Assembly: GCA_031581485.1 (NCBI GenBank)
Contig: JAVLBA010000018.1
Location: forward strand, 1 to 39,209
Length of the DNA: 39,209 bases
Reading direction: 5' to 3'
From: BM506 sp031581485
GTDB taxonomy: Bacteria > Desulfobacterota > Desulfobulbia > Desulfobulbales > SURF-16
Shown here: positions 24,678-32,672 of the stretch, in pieces
How the letters are laid out: each line of letters opens with the position of its first letter
Position numbering within the stretch: position 1 is the first letter of the stretch
Position numbers and translations under genes: made by a program
Notes under the pieces: generated by a model
What the model was told of the DNA's origin: nothing
Database searches by the model: none
The model's input: only the letters and a program-made list of their open reading frames with translations

Positions 24678-25023
24678 AGGCTCGCCTGCGCTCCTCTCTT
24701 CCATCAACCCCCAGGTTTCCCATGCCCGCCTGAAACAGGACCCCGGGAAGGCCGTTTCCAACCGGCCACACCCTATTATTACAAAAAAAGAAAACAGGTG
24801 GCCGCTGCTACACATTATTGTAAATAAAAAAACCCGGCGCCCACCTCTCTTCATGATAAAATTTCTATTATATCAAATAAATATAATAGCTATGTGGACA
24901 AATAAAAGAACCTTATTGCCCCTGGCACAGTGCTTGCTTTTCACTCATGTTCAGAAGTATATTTTTTAGATAATGGCTTGAAAGGGGGCGTTCAGCCCTG
25001 CCCAAAGCAAAGGAGAAAAGAGA
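24678..25023 (+). promoter_or_regulatory. 346-nt regulatory spacer upstream of amt
   Basis: Non-coding and strongly AT-rich from about 24778 to 24915. It contains an exact inverted repeat, CTATTATA (24865-24872) and TATAATAG (24882-24889), ending about 33 nt before the sigma-54 promoter at 24923. That position would suit an activator or IHF-type site. I did not find a clear NtrC TGCACC-N5-GGTGCA pair. AAAGGAG before 25024 is the amt ribosome site. Confidence 0.5.
24923..24938 (+). promoter_or_regulatory. sigma-54 (RpoN) promoter of amt-glnK
   Basis: TGGCACAGTGCTTGCT matches the -24/-12 consensus TGGCAC-N5-TTGCW with the invariant GG and GC ten bases apart. It lies 85 nt upstream of amt, the usual nitrogen-regulated target. 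rpoN itself is at 33590-35053. The transcript should start at about 24949. Confidence 0.85.
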
Positions 25024-26235
25024 ATGAACAGTGGCGATACTGCGTTTATGCTCATAGCAACGGCCATGGTCATGCTTATGACCCCGGGACTGGCCCTTTT
25101 TTATGGCGGCATGGTCCGCTCCAAAAACGTGCTCTCCACCCTGCTGCAGAGTTTTATCTGCCTGGCGGTGGTGACCATTATCTGGGTGCTTTATGGCTAC
25201 TCCCTGGCCTTTGGCACGGACGTGGGCGGCCTCATCGGCGGCCTCGACTTTCTCCTGCTCCGCGGCGTCGGCGGTGAGACCATGGAGGGCGGCACCATCC
25301 CCCATCTGGTTTTCTGCGCCTTTCAGCTCATGTTCGCCGTTATCACCCCCGCCCTCATCACCGGCGCCTTTGCCGAGCGCATCAAATTCTCCGCCTTCCT
25401 CCTCTTCACCATTCTCTGGACCACTCTGGTCTATTTGCCGGTCTGTCACTGGGTATGGGGCAATGGCTGGATCAGCAGCCATGGCGGCCTGGACTTTGCC
25501 GGGGGCACTGTTATCCATATCAACTCCGGGGCCGCTGCCCTTGTTGCTGCCCTCCTTGTGGGCAAACGCAAAGGCTGGGGCAAGGAGTCCCTCCATCCTC
25601 ATAACCTGCCCATGACTCTGCTGGGGGCCGGCATTCTCTGGTTCGGCTGGTTCGGCTTTAATGCCGGCAGCGCCCTTGCCGCCGACGGCATTGCCGCCAC
25701 CGCCTTCATGACCACCCAGGTAGCTGCCGGCTGCGGTGCCCTGGCCTGGCTCATGGCCGAATGGCTCTACCAGGGCAGACCCACCATTCTCGGTGCCGCT
25801 TCGGGCGCCATTGCCGGTCTGGTTGCCATTACGCCGGCAGCCGGGTATGTTTCGCCGACCTCCGCCATCCTCATCGGTCTGGCAGGGGGCATGCTTTGCT
25901 ATATTGCGGTGCTGGCCAAGAACAGGCTCGGCTATGATGACGCCCTGGACGTGGTGGGCATCCATGGGGTGGGGGGGCTCTGGGGTGCCCTGGCCACCGG
26001 CCTCTTCGCCTCCCTGGCCGTCAATCCCGGCGGCGCCAACGGTCTTTTCTTCGGCAATGCCAGACTGCTCTTGGTTCAGGCGGTTGATGCCGGCGCCACC
26101 ATTGTTTATTCTCTGATCATGAGCTTCATCATCCTCAAAGGTATTGATCTGCTCATCGGCCTGCGGGTAGAATCGGAGGATGAGATCCAGGGCCTGGATC
26201 TCTCGCAGCACAGTGAGATCGGCTATACCCTCTAA
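25024..26235 (+). CDS. amt: ammonium transporter
   Basis: Amt trimers in the inner membrane conduct ammonium or ammonia under nitrogen limitation. The 403-aa protein begins MNSGDTAFMLIATAMVMLMT and contains about eleven hydrophobic helices. Family motifs seen: GLALFYGGMVRSKNVLS, AFQLMFAVITPALITGAFAER, PVCHWVWG, the first pore His in GGTVIHINSGAAALVAAL, GWFGFNAGSALAADG, and the second pore His in DVVGIHGVGGLWGALATGLF. No long cytoplasmic or signalling C-terminal extension is present. It has a good RBS and the sigma-54 promoter upstream. A PII gene follows 65 nt later, the classic amt-glnK pair in which PII plugs the transporter. Confidence 0.97.
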   Translation: MNSGDTAFMLIATAMVMLMTPGLALFYGGMVRSKNVLSTLLQSFICLAVVTIIWVLYGYSLAFGTDVGGLIGGLDFLLLRGVGGETMEGGTIPHLVFCAFQLMFAVITPALITGAFAERIKFSAFLLFTILWTTLVYLPVCHWVWGNGWISSHGGLDFAGGTVIHINSGAAALVAALLVGKRKGWGKESLHPHNLPMTLLGAGILWFGWFGFNAGSALAADGIAATAFMTTQVAAGCGALAWLMAEWLYQGRPTILGAASGAIAGLVAITPAAGYVSPTSAILIGLAGGMLCYIAVLAKNRLGYDDALDVVGIHGVGGLWGALATGLFASLAVNPGGANGLFFGNARLLLVQAVDAGATIVYSLIMSFIILKGIDLLIGLRVESEDEIQGLDLSQHSEIGYTL

Positions 26236-26300
26236 GACAAAACTTCCGAGCTGGCCTGTGGTCCAGGTCAGCTCTTTTATCCACTGCTGGAGCGTACCTC

Positions 26301-26639
26301 ATGCAAAAAATTGAAGCGATCATCAAACCCTTTAAACTTGACGATGTAAAAGATGCCCTGCGCGAAATCGGGATCAGCGGCATGACCCTGTCCGAGGTGA
26401 AAGGCTATGGCCGCCAAAAGGGCCATACGGAAATCTACCGCGGCGCTGAGTACAATGTTGACTTCATCCCCAAGATCAAACTGGAGCTGGTGGTGAACAA
26501 CTCCCAGACCGACCTGGTGGTGGAGGCCATCATGAAGGCCGCCTACACCGGCAAAATCGGTGACGGCAAGATCTTTGTCATGACCGTTGACGAGGTGATC
26601 CGGGTCCGCACCGGGGAAAAAGGCGCCGATGCCATCTGA
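26301..26639 (+). CDS. glnK: nitrogen regulatory protein PII (GlnK/GlnB)
   Basis: The 112-aa trimeric signal protein binds ATP/ADP and 2-oxoglutarate and controls Amt, glutamine synthetase and NtrB. It starts MQKIEAIIKPFKLDDVKDAL and has the T-loop RGAEYNVDFIPK with the uridylylation tyrosine at Y51. The B-loop (TGKIGDGKIFV) and the C-terminal VIRVRTGEKGADAI are both standard. Linkage to amt favours the name GlnK, though the sequence alone would also allow GlnB. Co-transcription from the sigma-54 promoter is likely, because no separate promoter is obvious in the 65-nt gap. Confidence 0.96.
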   Translation: MQKIEAIIKPFKLDDVKDALREIGISGMTLSEVKGYGRQKGHTEIYRGAEYNVDFIPKIKLELVVNNSQTDLVVEAIMKAAYTGKIGDGKIFVMTVDEVIRVRTGEKGADAI

Positions 26640-26687
26640 CCCGGCCTCTTTTTTGGTCCTGAATGTGTAAAAATACTCCCTGCCGCC

Positions 26688-26722
26688 CCAGTGCATCCCC
26701 TCAAAAGGAGGGGTTGCACTGG
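26688..26722 (+). promoter_or_regulatory. hairpin covering the only strong Shine-Dalgarno sequence near the hypF start
   Basis: CCAGTGCA (26688-26695) pairs with TGCACTGG (26715-26722). After one T/T mismatch, CCCCTC (26697-26702) pairs with GAGGGG (26708-26713), leaving the loop AAAAG. The 3' arm contains AGGAGG (26706-26711) and an in-frame TTG (26714-26716). No U-run follows. It may hold back hypF translation, or it may simply be a processing stem after glnK. Confidence 0.5.
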
Positions 26723-26743
26723 CCGCCAATCCACCCCCTCTGC

Positions 26744-29083
26744 ATGCCTCTGCCCCAAGCCGGTGTTACCGGCATAACCAAAAAGATTCTCATCAGCGGT
26801 ATGGTGCAGGGGGTGGGCTTCCGGCCCCACCTCTACCGTCTGGCCATGGAACACGGCCTGCGGGGTGAGGTGGCAAACAGCCTGGCCGGGGTGGAGCTTA
26901 TCCTGGAGGGGGACGAAGGCAAGATCGCCCTTCTTCTTGACACCCTGCAGGCCAGCCCGCCGCCGGGGGCCGCCATTACCGCTCTGGACCAAGAGCAGAT
27001 ACCATCCCGACAATACCCCGCCTTCACCATTGGCCCCAGCCGCAACAGCGGCAGCCCGGACCCTCTGGCCCCGGCTGATCTGGGCATGTGTGCCGCCTGC
27101 CAAGGGGAACTCCTTGATCCGGCCAATCACCGCTACCAGCATCCCTTTATCTCCTGCACGGCCTGCGGGCCCCGCTTCACCCTCATGGACGGCCTCCCCT
27201 ATGATCGCCCCCTGACGGCCATGGCCGCCTTTCCCCTCTGCCGCCGCTGCCGGCAGGAGTACCAGGATCCAGCCAGCCGCCGCTTTCATGCCGAACCCAC
27301 CTGCTGCCCCTGCTGCGGCCCGCGCCTCTGCCTATATGACAAAAATGGCCCGGAATCAAAAAACCCGCTGGCCAAAACAGCGGCCCTGCTCAAGGAGGGC
27401 CGGCTGGTGGCCATCAAGGGGGTGGGAGGGTTTCATCTGGCCGCTGATGCCTGTTCTGATGAGGCCGTTACCAGGCTCAGGGCCGCGAAACAAAGGCTGG
27501 ACAAGCCCCTGGCCATCATGGTCCGCGACTTGAAAAGCGCTGCCGGCTTGGTCCGTATCTCCCAGCCGGCCGGGGAGCTGCTCTCCTCGCCGGCCCGACC
27601 CATCGTCATCCTGCCGGCAAAAAAGAACACCCCTCTATCCAGATTGATCGCCCCTGGCCTGACAGAAATCGGCATCATGCTGGCCTATACCCCGCTTCAC
27701 TATCTCCTCTTTGACCAAGGGCCGCAGGTGCTGGTGATGACCAGCTTTAATGAGCCGGGCAGCCCCATGCTCATCAAGACCAGCGAGGCGCTGGCCGGAT
27801 TGGGGGGGGCCTGTGACGCCGTGCTCAGCCACAACCGGCAGATTGTCCACCGCTGTGACGACTCCCTCTTCCGGATGCACCACAACCATGCCCAGATCCT
27901 GCGCCGTTCCCGGGGCTATGCCCCCCTGCCGGTGCCCTTGACCATGGAATGCCCCGCCATCCTGGCCTGTGGCGGCCAGGAAAAGGTAACCATCTGCCTG
28001 ACCCGCGGCAAGCGCGCCTTTGTCTCCCAGCACCTGGGGGAGAACAGCTCCCCGGCCACTTACCGCCATTACCAGGAGGCCACCGGCCATCTCCAGGCCC
28101 TTCTCCGCATTACCCCTCACCTGGTGGCCCGCGACCTCCATCCCGGCTATCAGAGCAGCCGTTTTGCCCTGGAGCAGCGGGCCAGAAAACAGATCGCCGT
28201 CCAGCACCACCACGCCCATATTGCCAGCTGCATGGCGGAAAACAGCCTTGATCGCCCGGTGATCGGCCTGGCCCTGGACGGCACCGGCCTGGGCCAGGAT
28301 GGCACAATCTGGGGGGGCGAGATCCTCCTCTGCACCCTCACCGGCTTCCGCCGCCTGGCCCATTTTGCCCCCCTGGCCATGGCCGGCGGCGACACGGCCG
28401 TTACAGAGCCGTGGCGCCTGGCCCTGGCCTGGCTGCACCGGGAAGGCTGGCACCACCAGCACCAGAATCTCGCCTTCCTGAAGGCCATACCCAAAAAAAC
28501 CAAAGAGCTGCTCATCGAGATGCTGGATAAAGAACTCAATTGCCCCCTCACCTCCAGCCTGGGCCGCCTCTTTGATGCCGCAGCCGCCCTGATCAATCTC
28601 AGGTCCCGCATCACCTTTAGCGCCCAGGCCGCCATGGAGCTTGAGGCCATCTGCACTCCCGGCGAGGAAGGGGTCTATCCTTTTGACACAAGTATGTGTC
28701 AGGAGAAGGCCCCCCGCATCCTGGAGACCAGAGGCCTGCTGCAGGGCATTCTTGCCGACCTGGAGAGGGGGACACCAGCGACGGTCATTGCCGGCCGCTT
28801 CCACAACACCATCATCCAGATGCTCACCGCCGCCACCCTGGTTGTGGCCCGGGAAGAGGGGATCAGGGAGGTGGCCTGCAGCGGCGGGGTTTTCCAGAAT
28901 CGCCTGATCAGTGAGGGCCTGCAGAAAAGCCTGGCCCGGGCGGGGTTGCGCGTCTATTATCATCATAAAATCCCCTGCAATGACGGGGGGCTGGCCCTGG
29001 GTCAGGCCGTAGTGGCCGCCGCCCTCTATCATAAAAAAGAGGCACCCCCCTCTTCTTTAGCAGCGGGGAACAGCCGTGCATGA
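26744..29083 (+). CDS. hypF: carbamoyltransferase HypF ([NiFe]-hydrogenase maturation)
   Basis: HypF turns carbamoyl phosphate into the carbamoyl-adenylate that HypE uses to make the cyanide ligands of the NiFe site. From the ATG at 26744 it is 779 aa. The acylphosphatase domain (about 15-105) has ISGMVQGVGFRPHLYRLA. Two zinc fingers follow (CAACQGEL...CTACGPRF and CRRCRQEY...CCPCCGPRL), then a YrdC-like domain (about 215-400) and a Kae1-like C-terminal domain with VQHHHAHIASCMAEN, LALDGTGLGQDGTIWGGE and CSGGVFQNRL. The start is uncertain: the ATG has no SD, an in-frame TTG at 26714 sits just after a strong SD inside a hairpin, and an ATG at 26663 is unlikely. It overlaps hypA by eight bases. 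Confidence 0.95.
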   Translation: MPLPQAGVTGITKKILISGMVQGVGFRPHLYRLAMEHGLRGEVANSLAGVELILEGDEGKIALLLDTLQASPPPGAAITALDQEQIPSRQYPAFTIGPSRNSGSPDPLAPADLGMCAACQGELLDPANHRYQHPFISCTACGPRFTLMDGLPYDRPLTAMAAFPLCRRCRQEYQDPASRRFHAEPTCCPCCGPRLCLYDKNGPESKNPLAKTAALLKEGRLVAIKGVGGFHLAADACSDEAVTRLRAAKQRLDKPLAIMVRDLKSAAGLVRISQPAGELLSSPARPIVILPAKKNTPLSRLIAPGLTEIGIMLAYTPLHYLLFDQGPQVLVMTSFNEPGSPMLIKTSEALAGLGGACDAVLSHNRQIVHRCDDSLFRMHHNHAQILRRSRGYAPLPVPLTMECPAILACGGQEKVTICLTRGKRAFVSQHLGENSSPATYRHYQEATGHLQALLRITPHLVARDLHPGYQSSRFALEQRARKQIAVQHHHAHIASCMAENSLDRPVIGLALDGTGLGQDGTIWGGEILLCTLTGFRRLAHFAPLAMAGGDTAVTEPWRLALAWLHREGWHHQHQNLAFLKAIPKKTKELLIEMLDKELNCPLTSSLGRLFDAAAALINLRSRITFSAQAAMELEAICTPGEEGVYPFDTSMCQEKAPRILETRGLLQGILADLERGTPATVIAGRFHNTIIQMLTAATLVVAREEGIREVACSGGVFQNRLISEGLQKSLARAGLRVYYHHKIPCNDGGLALGQAVVAAALYHKKEAPPSSLAAGNSRA

Positions 29084-29408
29084 AATGTCCATCATGGCCA
29101 ACATCCTGGAGATTGTCACCGCCACCGCCCAAAAGGCTCAAGGTGCCAGGGTGACCCGTATCGACCTGGCCATCGGGGAGCGGGCCGGGGTGGTGGCTGA
29201 TGCCCTCGCCTTTGCCTTTGAGGCCATGAGCCCGAAATCCATGGCCGCCGGCGCCGAATTGGTCATCACCACAATCGCCCTCTGCTACCGCTGCCCTGCC
29301 TGCGCCAGAGAAACCCAAGAAAACAGCAGCCCCTGCCCAAAATGCGACCTTTATCCGGAAGTGGTCCGCGGCCAGGAATTACAAATAACCTCCATCGAGG
29401 TAGAATAA
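29076..29408 (+). CDS. hypA: hydrogenase nickel incorporation protein HypA
   Basis: HypA delivers nickel to the hydrogenase large subunit with HypB. The 110-aa protein starts from GTG and has the invariant N-terminal Ni ligands MHEMSI (His2). The motif LAIGERAGVVADALAFAFEA follows, then a zinc domain with CYRCPAC...CPKC (about residues 71-90). The zinc region carries one extra Cys besides the two CXXC pairs. The GTG start lies inside the end of hypF (eight-base overlap), and the stop shares one base with the hypB ATG (TAATG), so all three are translationally coupled. Confidence 0.95.
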   Translation: MHEMSIMANILEIVTATAQKAQGARVTRIDLAIGERAGVVADALAFAFEAMSPKSMAAGAELVITTIALCYRCPACARETQENSSPCPKCDLYPEVVRGQELQITSIEVE

Positions 29409-30145
29409 TGTGTGATACATGCGGCTGCCCCACCGACGCCAGCGAGCCCGCCAAAGAAATCAGTCTGGGCCGGGATATCCTCTCCCTCAACAATGAGATT
29501 GCCGGTGAGGTCCGCCGCTATCTTGCCGCCAAGGGCATTCTCTGCCTCAACATCATCAGTGCGCCGGGCTCAGGAAAAACCTCGTTTCTGGAAAGAGTGG
29601 GACGGGAGTACCAGGAGGAGCTGAGCATGGCCGTTATTGTCGGCGATCAGCAGACGGATAACGACCAGCAACGCCTGCACAGGTCCGGCCTGGCGGCCGT
29701 GCAGATCAATACCGGCGCGGCCTGCCATCTTGATGCCCGCATGGTGCAGCGGGCCATAAAGGGTATGGATCTCAGCGCCACAAAGGTACTGTTCATTGAG
29801 AATATAGGCAACATGGTCTGTCCAACCGCCTATGATCTGGGGGAAGATCTGCGGGTGGCCATGGTCAGCACCCCGGAGGGAGCGGATAAGCCGGCCAAAT
29901 ACCCGGACCTCATTCTCACGGCAGATCTCCTGTTGATCAACAAGATTGATCTGCTGCCCTATGTCGATTTCAACCTGACACAATGCTGCTCTCAGGCCCG
30001 CCAGCTCAAACCAGGGCTGGAGATTTTCCCCCTCTCAGCCAGCACCGGTGCCGGGTTGGCGCCGTTCTGGCACTGGCTGAGAGAACGAACTCAGGCCAAG
30101 GCCGCGCCTGATTACCGGCCCGCGGCAGAGAGATCCAGGGGATAG
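29408..30145 (+). CDS. hypB: hydrogenase nickel incorporation GTPase HypB
   Basis: This SIMIBI-class GTPase drives nickel insertion. From the ATG at 29408 it is 245 aa. A short N-terminal metal motif MCDTCGCP matches the high-affinity CXXCGC nickel site, but there is no His-rich stretch. Next come Walker A SAPGSGKTSF, VGDQQTDNDQQRL, the metal-bridging CH in TGAACHLDARMV, ENIGNMVCPTAYDLGE and the G4 motif NKIDLL. The C-terminus overlaps the end of the convergent FG-GAP gene by 34 bases. hypC, hypD, hypE and hydrogenase structural genes are not in the window. Confidence 0.96.
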   Translation: MCDTCGCPTDASEPAKEISLGRDILSLNNEIAGEVRRYLAAKGILCLNIISAPGSGKTSFLERVGREYQEELSMAVIVGDQQTDNDQQRLHRSGLAAVQINTGAACHLDARMVQRAIKGMDLSATKVLFIENIGNMVCPTAYDLGEDLRVAMVSTPEGADKPAKYPDLILTADLLLINKIDLLPYVDFNLTQCCSQARQLKPGLEIFPLSASTGAGLAPFWHWLRERTQAKAAPDYRPAAERSRG

Positions 30146-31767
30146 ATGAGAACGGTGGAATCCTTGGCGCCCAGCATATCCATCCAGCCGCTGTTGATGA
30201 TCAGGCCCACATAGAGGAGGGCCTGATCGGAGCCGGCGACCTTGCGGAAATCATAGGACGCCACATAGCCGTCAATCTTTTTGGTACGCCACAGTTCCGT
30301 GAGGCCGATACCACTCCACACCAGCCCCTGGATCTCGCCGCTGGGATAGGACTTCAGATTCCGCAAAACCCGGGAGGCGGTGGAGAGATTTTTATTAATC
30401 ACCACATCGGGAAGATTGTCATTATTGATATCCGTAATGATGATCCGCGACGGGATATAGGTCTTGTCCTGATCCTGGGCACTGCCGCTCCTGGACCGGC
30501 TCAGGCTGGGGCCACCCACATAGCGGAGACTGCCGCCAAAAAAATCATCGCTCTGCCACAGCTGCTTGCCGCCGGCAGTAAGGACCCTGAGCCTGTCATT
30601 CTGATCAATGGTGATGACCTCAACGGCGCCATCGCCCTCCAGATCCGCCAGGGCAAAGCTGAAAAGATTGACCTCCGCAGGAACAGGCAGAGACTCCCCC
30701 TTTACCAAGGCCCCATCCACCAGAGTGAGCTCAAAGATACCCGCCATAAAGGGGGCATCAAGGGTGTCCTGCTGTCCGGCCAGGAAGAGGCCGCGACCTG
30801 GAGCCGTCATGGGCTTGATGTACCAGGGCTGATCCTCAAAGAGCGTGCTGAACCCTCCCTGCTGCCACTCCGCAGCCAGGGCCAGGGGACGATTGCCGGC
30901 AATGGCGCTGACATAAATCTCGGCCCGGCCGTTGCCGTTGAGATCAGCCGCCCCCATGGAGATGATCTTCTGCGTGGAGGAGAGGGAGAGAATGCCGAAC
31001 TGAACCAGCCGACTGCCTTGGAAATGAAAGGCCCGTATCTCATTTTTGCCGGCCACCACAATATCATCGACACCGTCACCATCCAGATCAGCCACGCTGA
31101 TATCCTGGATGGCCAGCTGCAGATTCTGGGTCTTGCTGAACCCCAGGGCCTCATTAATGGCCAGTGAGGTGATCAAGGCGGAACTGGTCTGGGCCGGGGC
31201 CGCAGGTTGCGCTGGGGTAATCTCCGGAGGGGCCGGCCGGATAAAGGCGCGATCCGGGTGGGCGGTTTGAAAGCCGGGGGCATCAGGGAGGGCAGGCTGG
31301 CTCACCGCCGGCTCTGGGGCCGGGGCCGGTGCCGGAGCTGCTTTTTGACCAAAGGAGCCTTGGCTGATATCTGCCGCCAGCTGATCCACCGCCCTTATGA
31401 TCTCATTTTCATTGGCAGCCGAGGCGTAATAGGTGGCCGGCGGCCGGGATCCGTCCCGGGTTATGATCTCGGTATTGATACTGAGGGTATTGCCGATGGC
31501 AGTGATGGCGCCTGCCAGCAGATAATCAGCCTCTTCCTCCGCAGTAACCACCTGCAGGTTGGCGTTGGCCGCCAGGCGGCTGGCCATCATGTTGCGCATG
31601 GCGTCCTTTAAAAAAGAGATATCTGTCTGGGCATGCACTACAAAGGGTTTTATGTGGATGGTTTCGACAGGGGCCGCCAGGAGCGTTTGTTGCCCGGCCA
31701 GGCAAAAGAACAGGATAAAGAACGGCAGCAAAAGGTATGATTTGGTGTGACCTTTAAGAAAATTCAC
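30112..31767 (-). CDS. exported FG-GAP/VCBS-repeat protein
   Basis: From a GTG at 31767, nine bases after AAGGGG, the product is 551 aa and begins with a classic signal peptide (KSYLLLPFFILFFCLAG...LLA). Starting upstream at 31833 would put 22 residues in front of it. After cleavage, about residues 35-135 form a TolB/FlgO-like alpha/beta domain (IHIKPFVVHAQTD, MMASRLAANANLQVVT, NEIIRAVDQLAADIS). A Pro/Ala linker (about 140-190) follows. At least four FG-GAP-like blades come next: VADLDGDGVDDIVVAG, AADLNGNGRAEIYVS, LADLEGDGAVEVITI and ITDINNDNLPDVVI. This predicts a periplasmic or outer-membrane beta-propeller that binds calcium. Its partner is unknown. Its 3' end overlaps hypB on the other strand. 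Confidence 0.85.
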   Translation of the reverse strand: MNFLKGHTKSYLLLPFFILFFCLAGQQTLLAAPVETIHIKPFVVHAQTDISFLKDAMRNMMASRLAANANLQVVTAEEEADYLLAGAITAIGNTLSINTEIITRDGSRPPATYYASAANENEIIRAVDQLAADISQGSFGQKAAPAPAPAPEPAVSQPALPDAPGFQTAHPDRAFIRPAPPEITPAQPAAPAQTSSALITSLAINEALGFSKTQNLQLAIQDISVADLDGDGVDDIVVAGKNEIRAFHFQGSRLVQFGILSLSSTQKIISMGAADLNGNGRAEIYVSAIAGNRPLALAAEWQQGGFSTLFEDQPWYIKPMTAPGRGLFLAGQQDTLDAPFMAGIFELTLVDGALVKGESLPVPAEVNLFSFALADLEGDGAVEVITIDQNDRLRVLTAGGKQLWQSDDFFGGSLRYVGGPSLSRSRSGSAQDQDKTYIPSRIIITDINNDNLPDVVINKNLSTASRVLRNLKSYPSGEIQGLVWSGIGLTELWRTKKIDGYVASYDFRKVAGSDQALLYVGLIINSGWMDMLGAKDSTVLIYPLDLSAAGR

Positions 31768-31921
31768 GATAATATGCCCCTTGATATAAAGAAGATCGCC
31801 TTCCTGCCTCCCCGTCAAGGGGAGAGAAGGCAAAAGAGTAGTTGAGCCCCGCAGCTGTTACAAAACCTGAACACTCTACTCGGAAAAAGTTCCCTGCGGC
31901 AAGCAGTTTTGTAAGGAAATC

Positions 31922-32473
31922 ATGGCACCTCAAATCTATCTGACCAGACACGGCCAGACCTTGGCCAACCAGGAAAATCGTTTTGCCGGCCGCAGTGACG
32001 AACCCCTCTGCCCAGAGGGCCGAATGCAGCTCCAGGAACTGGCCGCAGAATGCGCCACCATGGGTCTTACCGCCCTCTACAGCGGCCCCCTGCGCCGCAC
32101 TCTCCAGTCCGGCCAGATCCTGGCCGACCATTGCCTGCTTCCCCTCCGTGAGGAACCGGCCCTGACCGATATCCACCTGCCCCACTGGGACGGCCTGACC
32201 AAGGCTGAAATCCGCCACCGCTTTGGCCAAGAGTATCCCACCTGGCTTGCCGCCCCTGAAAAATTCCGGGTCAGCGGCTGCGAGGACCTGGCCACTGTCC
32301 AGAAAAGGGCCGTGGCTGCGGTGGAAGAAATAGGGGCCAGGGAAGAGGGCATTGTCCTGCTGGTCACCCATCTCATTGTGGCCCGCTGCCTGCTGCTGCA
32401 CTACAACAACCAGCCCCTTTCCCTTTTCCGGGAGATCAAGGTGGCAAATGGCGAAGTGGTGCGGCTTCTTTGA
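31922..32473 (+). CDS. histidine phosphatase (phosphoglycerate mutase-like / CobC-like)
   Basis: This 183-aa histidine phosphatase superfamily member has the catalytic LTRHGQTLAN (phospho-His about residue 9), FAGRSDEPLCPEG, YSGPLRRTLQSGQ (Arg of the phosphate pocket), a Glu/Asp stretch ALTDIHLPHWDGLTKAEI, and the second catalytic His in VLLVTHLIVARCL. Possible roles are alpha-ribazole phosphatase (CobC) or a general phosphomonoesterase. No cobalamin genes are nearby, so I leave it unnamed. A good AAGGAA site lies before the ATG. The stop codon is followed two bases later by a tandem repeat. Confidence 0.9.
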   Translation: MAPQIYLTRHGQTLANQENRFAGRSDEPLCPEGRMQLQELAAECATMGLTALYSGPLRRTLQSGQILADHCLLPLREEPALTDIHLPHWDGLTKAEIRHRFGQEYPTWLAAPEKFRVSGCEDLATVQKRAVAAVEEIGAREEGIVLLVTHLIVARCLLLHYNNQPLSLFREIKVANGEVVRLL

Positions 32474-32475
32474 AA

Positions 32476-32523
32476 GGTGAAGGGTGAAGGGTGAAGGGTG
32501 AAGGGTGAAGGGTGAAGGGTGAA
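32476..32523. repeat. GGTGAAG heptanucleotide tandem repeat, almost seven copies
   Basis: Six exact copies of GGTGAAG plus a six-base partial copy begin two bases after the phosphatase stop codon. The unit is not a multiple of three, so it would shift frame if it were coding. It is a likely variable-number repeat made by slippage. Confidence 0.95.
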
Positions 32524-32573
32524 AAAGCCTGGCCGCTGGGGGTGGGCACGGCAAGGTTTTTCAGGATATTCTC

Positions 32574-32629
32574 GAAAAAAAGCCGGACCAGCAGCAGGGC
32601 GCCAGATGGCCCCAGCGCCCGTGCCGGCT
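32574..32629 (-). terminator. probable terminator of the lptA-lptB-rpoN-rapZ transcript
   Basis: On the minus strand AGCCGG and CCGGCT form an outer stem (32624-32629 with 32581-32586) and GGGCGC/GCGCCC an inner stem (32615-32620 with 32597-32602). A run of seven to eight Ts follows directly. The two stems are separated by an unequal internal loop, so it is an imperfect intrinsic terminator, 44 nt after the rapZ stop. Confidence 0.5.
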
Positions 32630-32672
32630 CTCAGCCCGTCTGAAAAACTCCTGCGCGTACTGATGCTCCCTC

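Noticed and set aside
24913..26211. 432-codon antisense ORF over amt
   Set aside because: The opposite strand encodes a full ammonium transporter with all motifs, and this frame is Gly/Ala/Glu-rich without family features.
32476..32523. Possible CRISPR-like array
   Set aside because: The seven-base units are directly adjacent with no spacers, so this is a simple tandem repeat.
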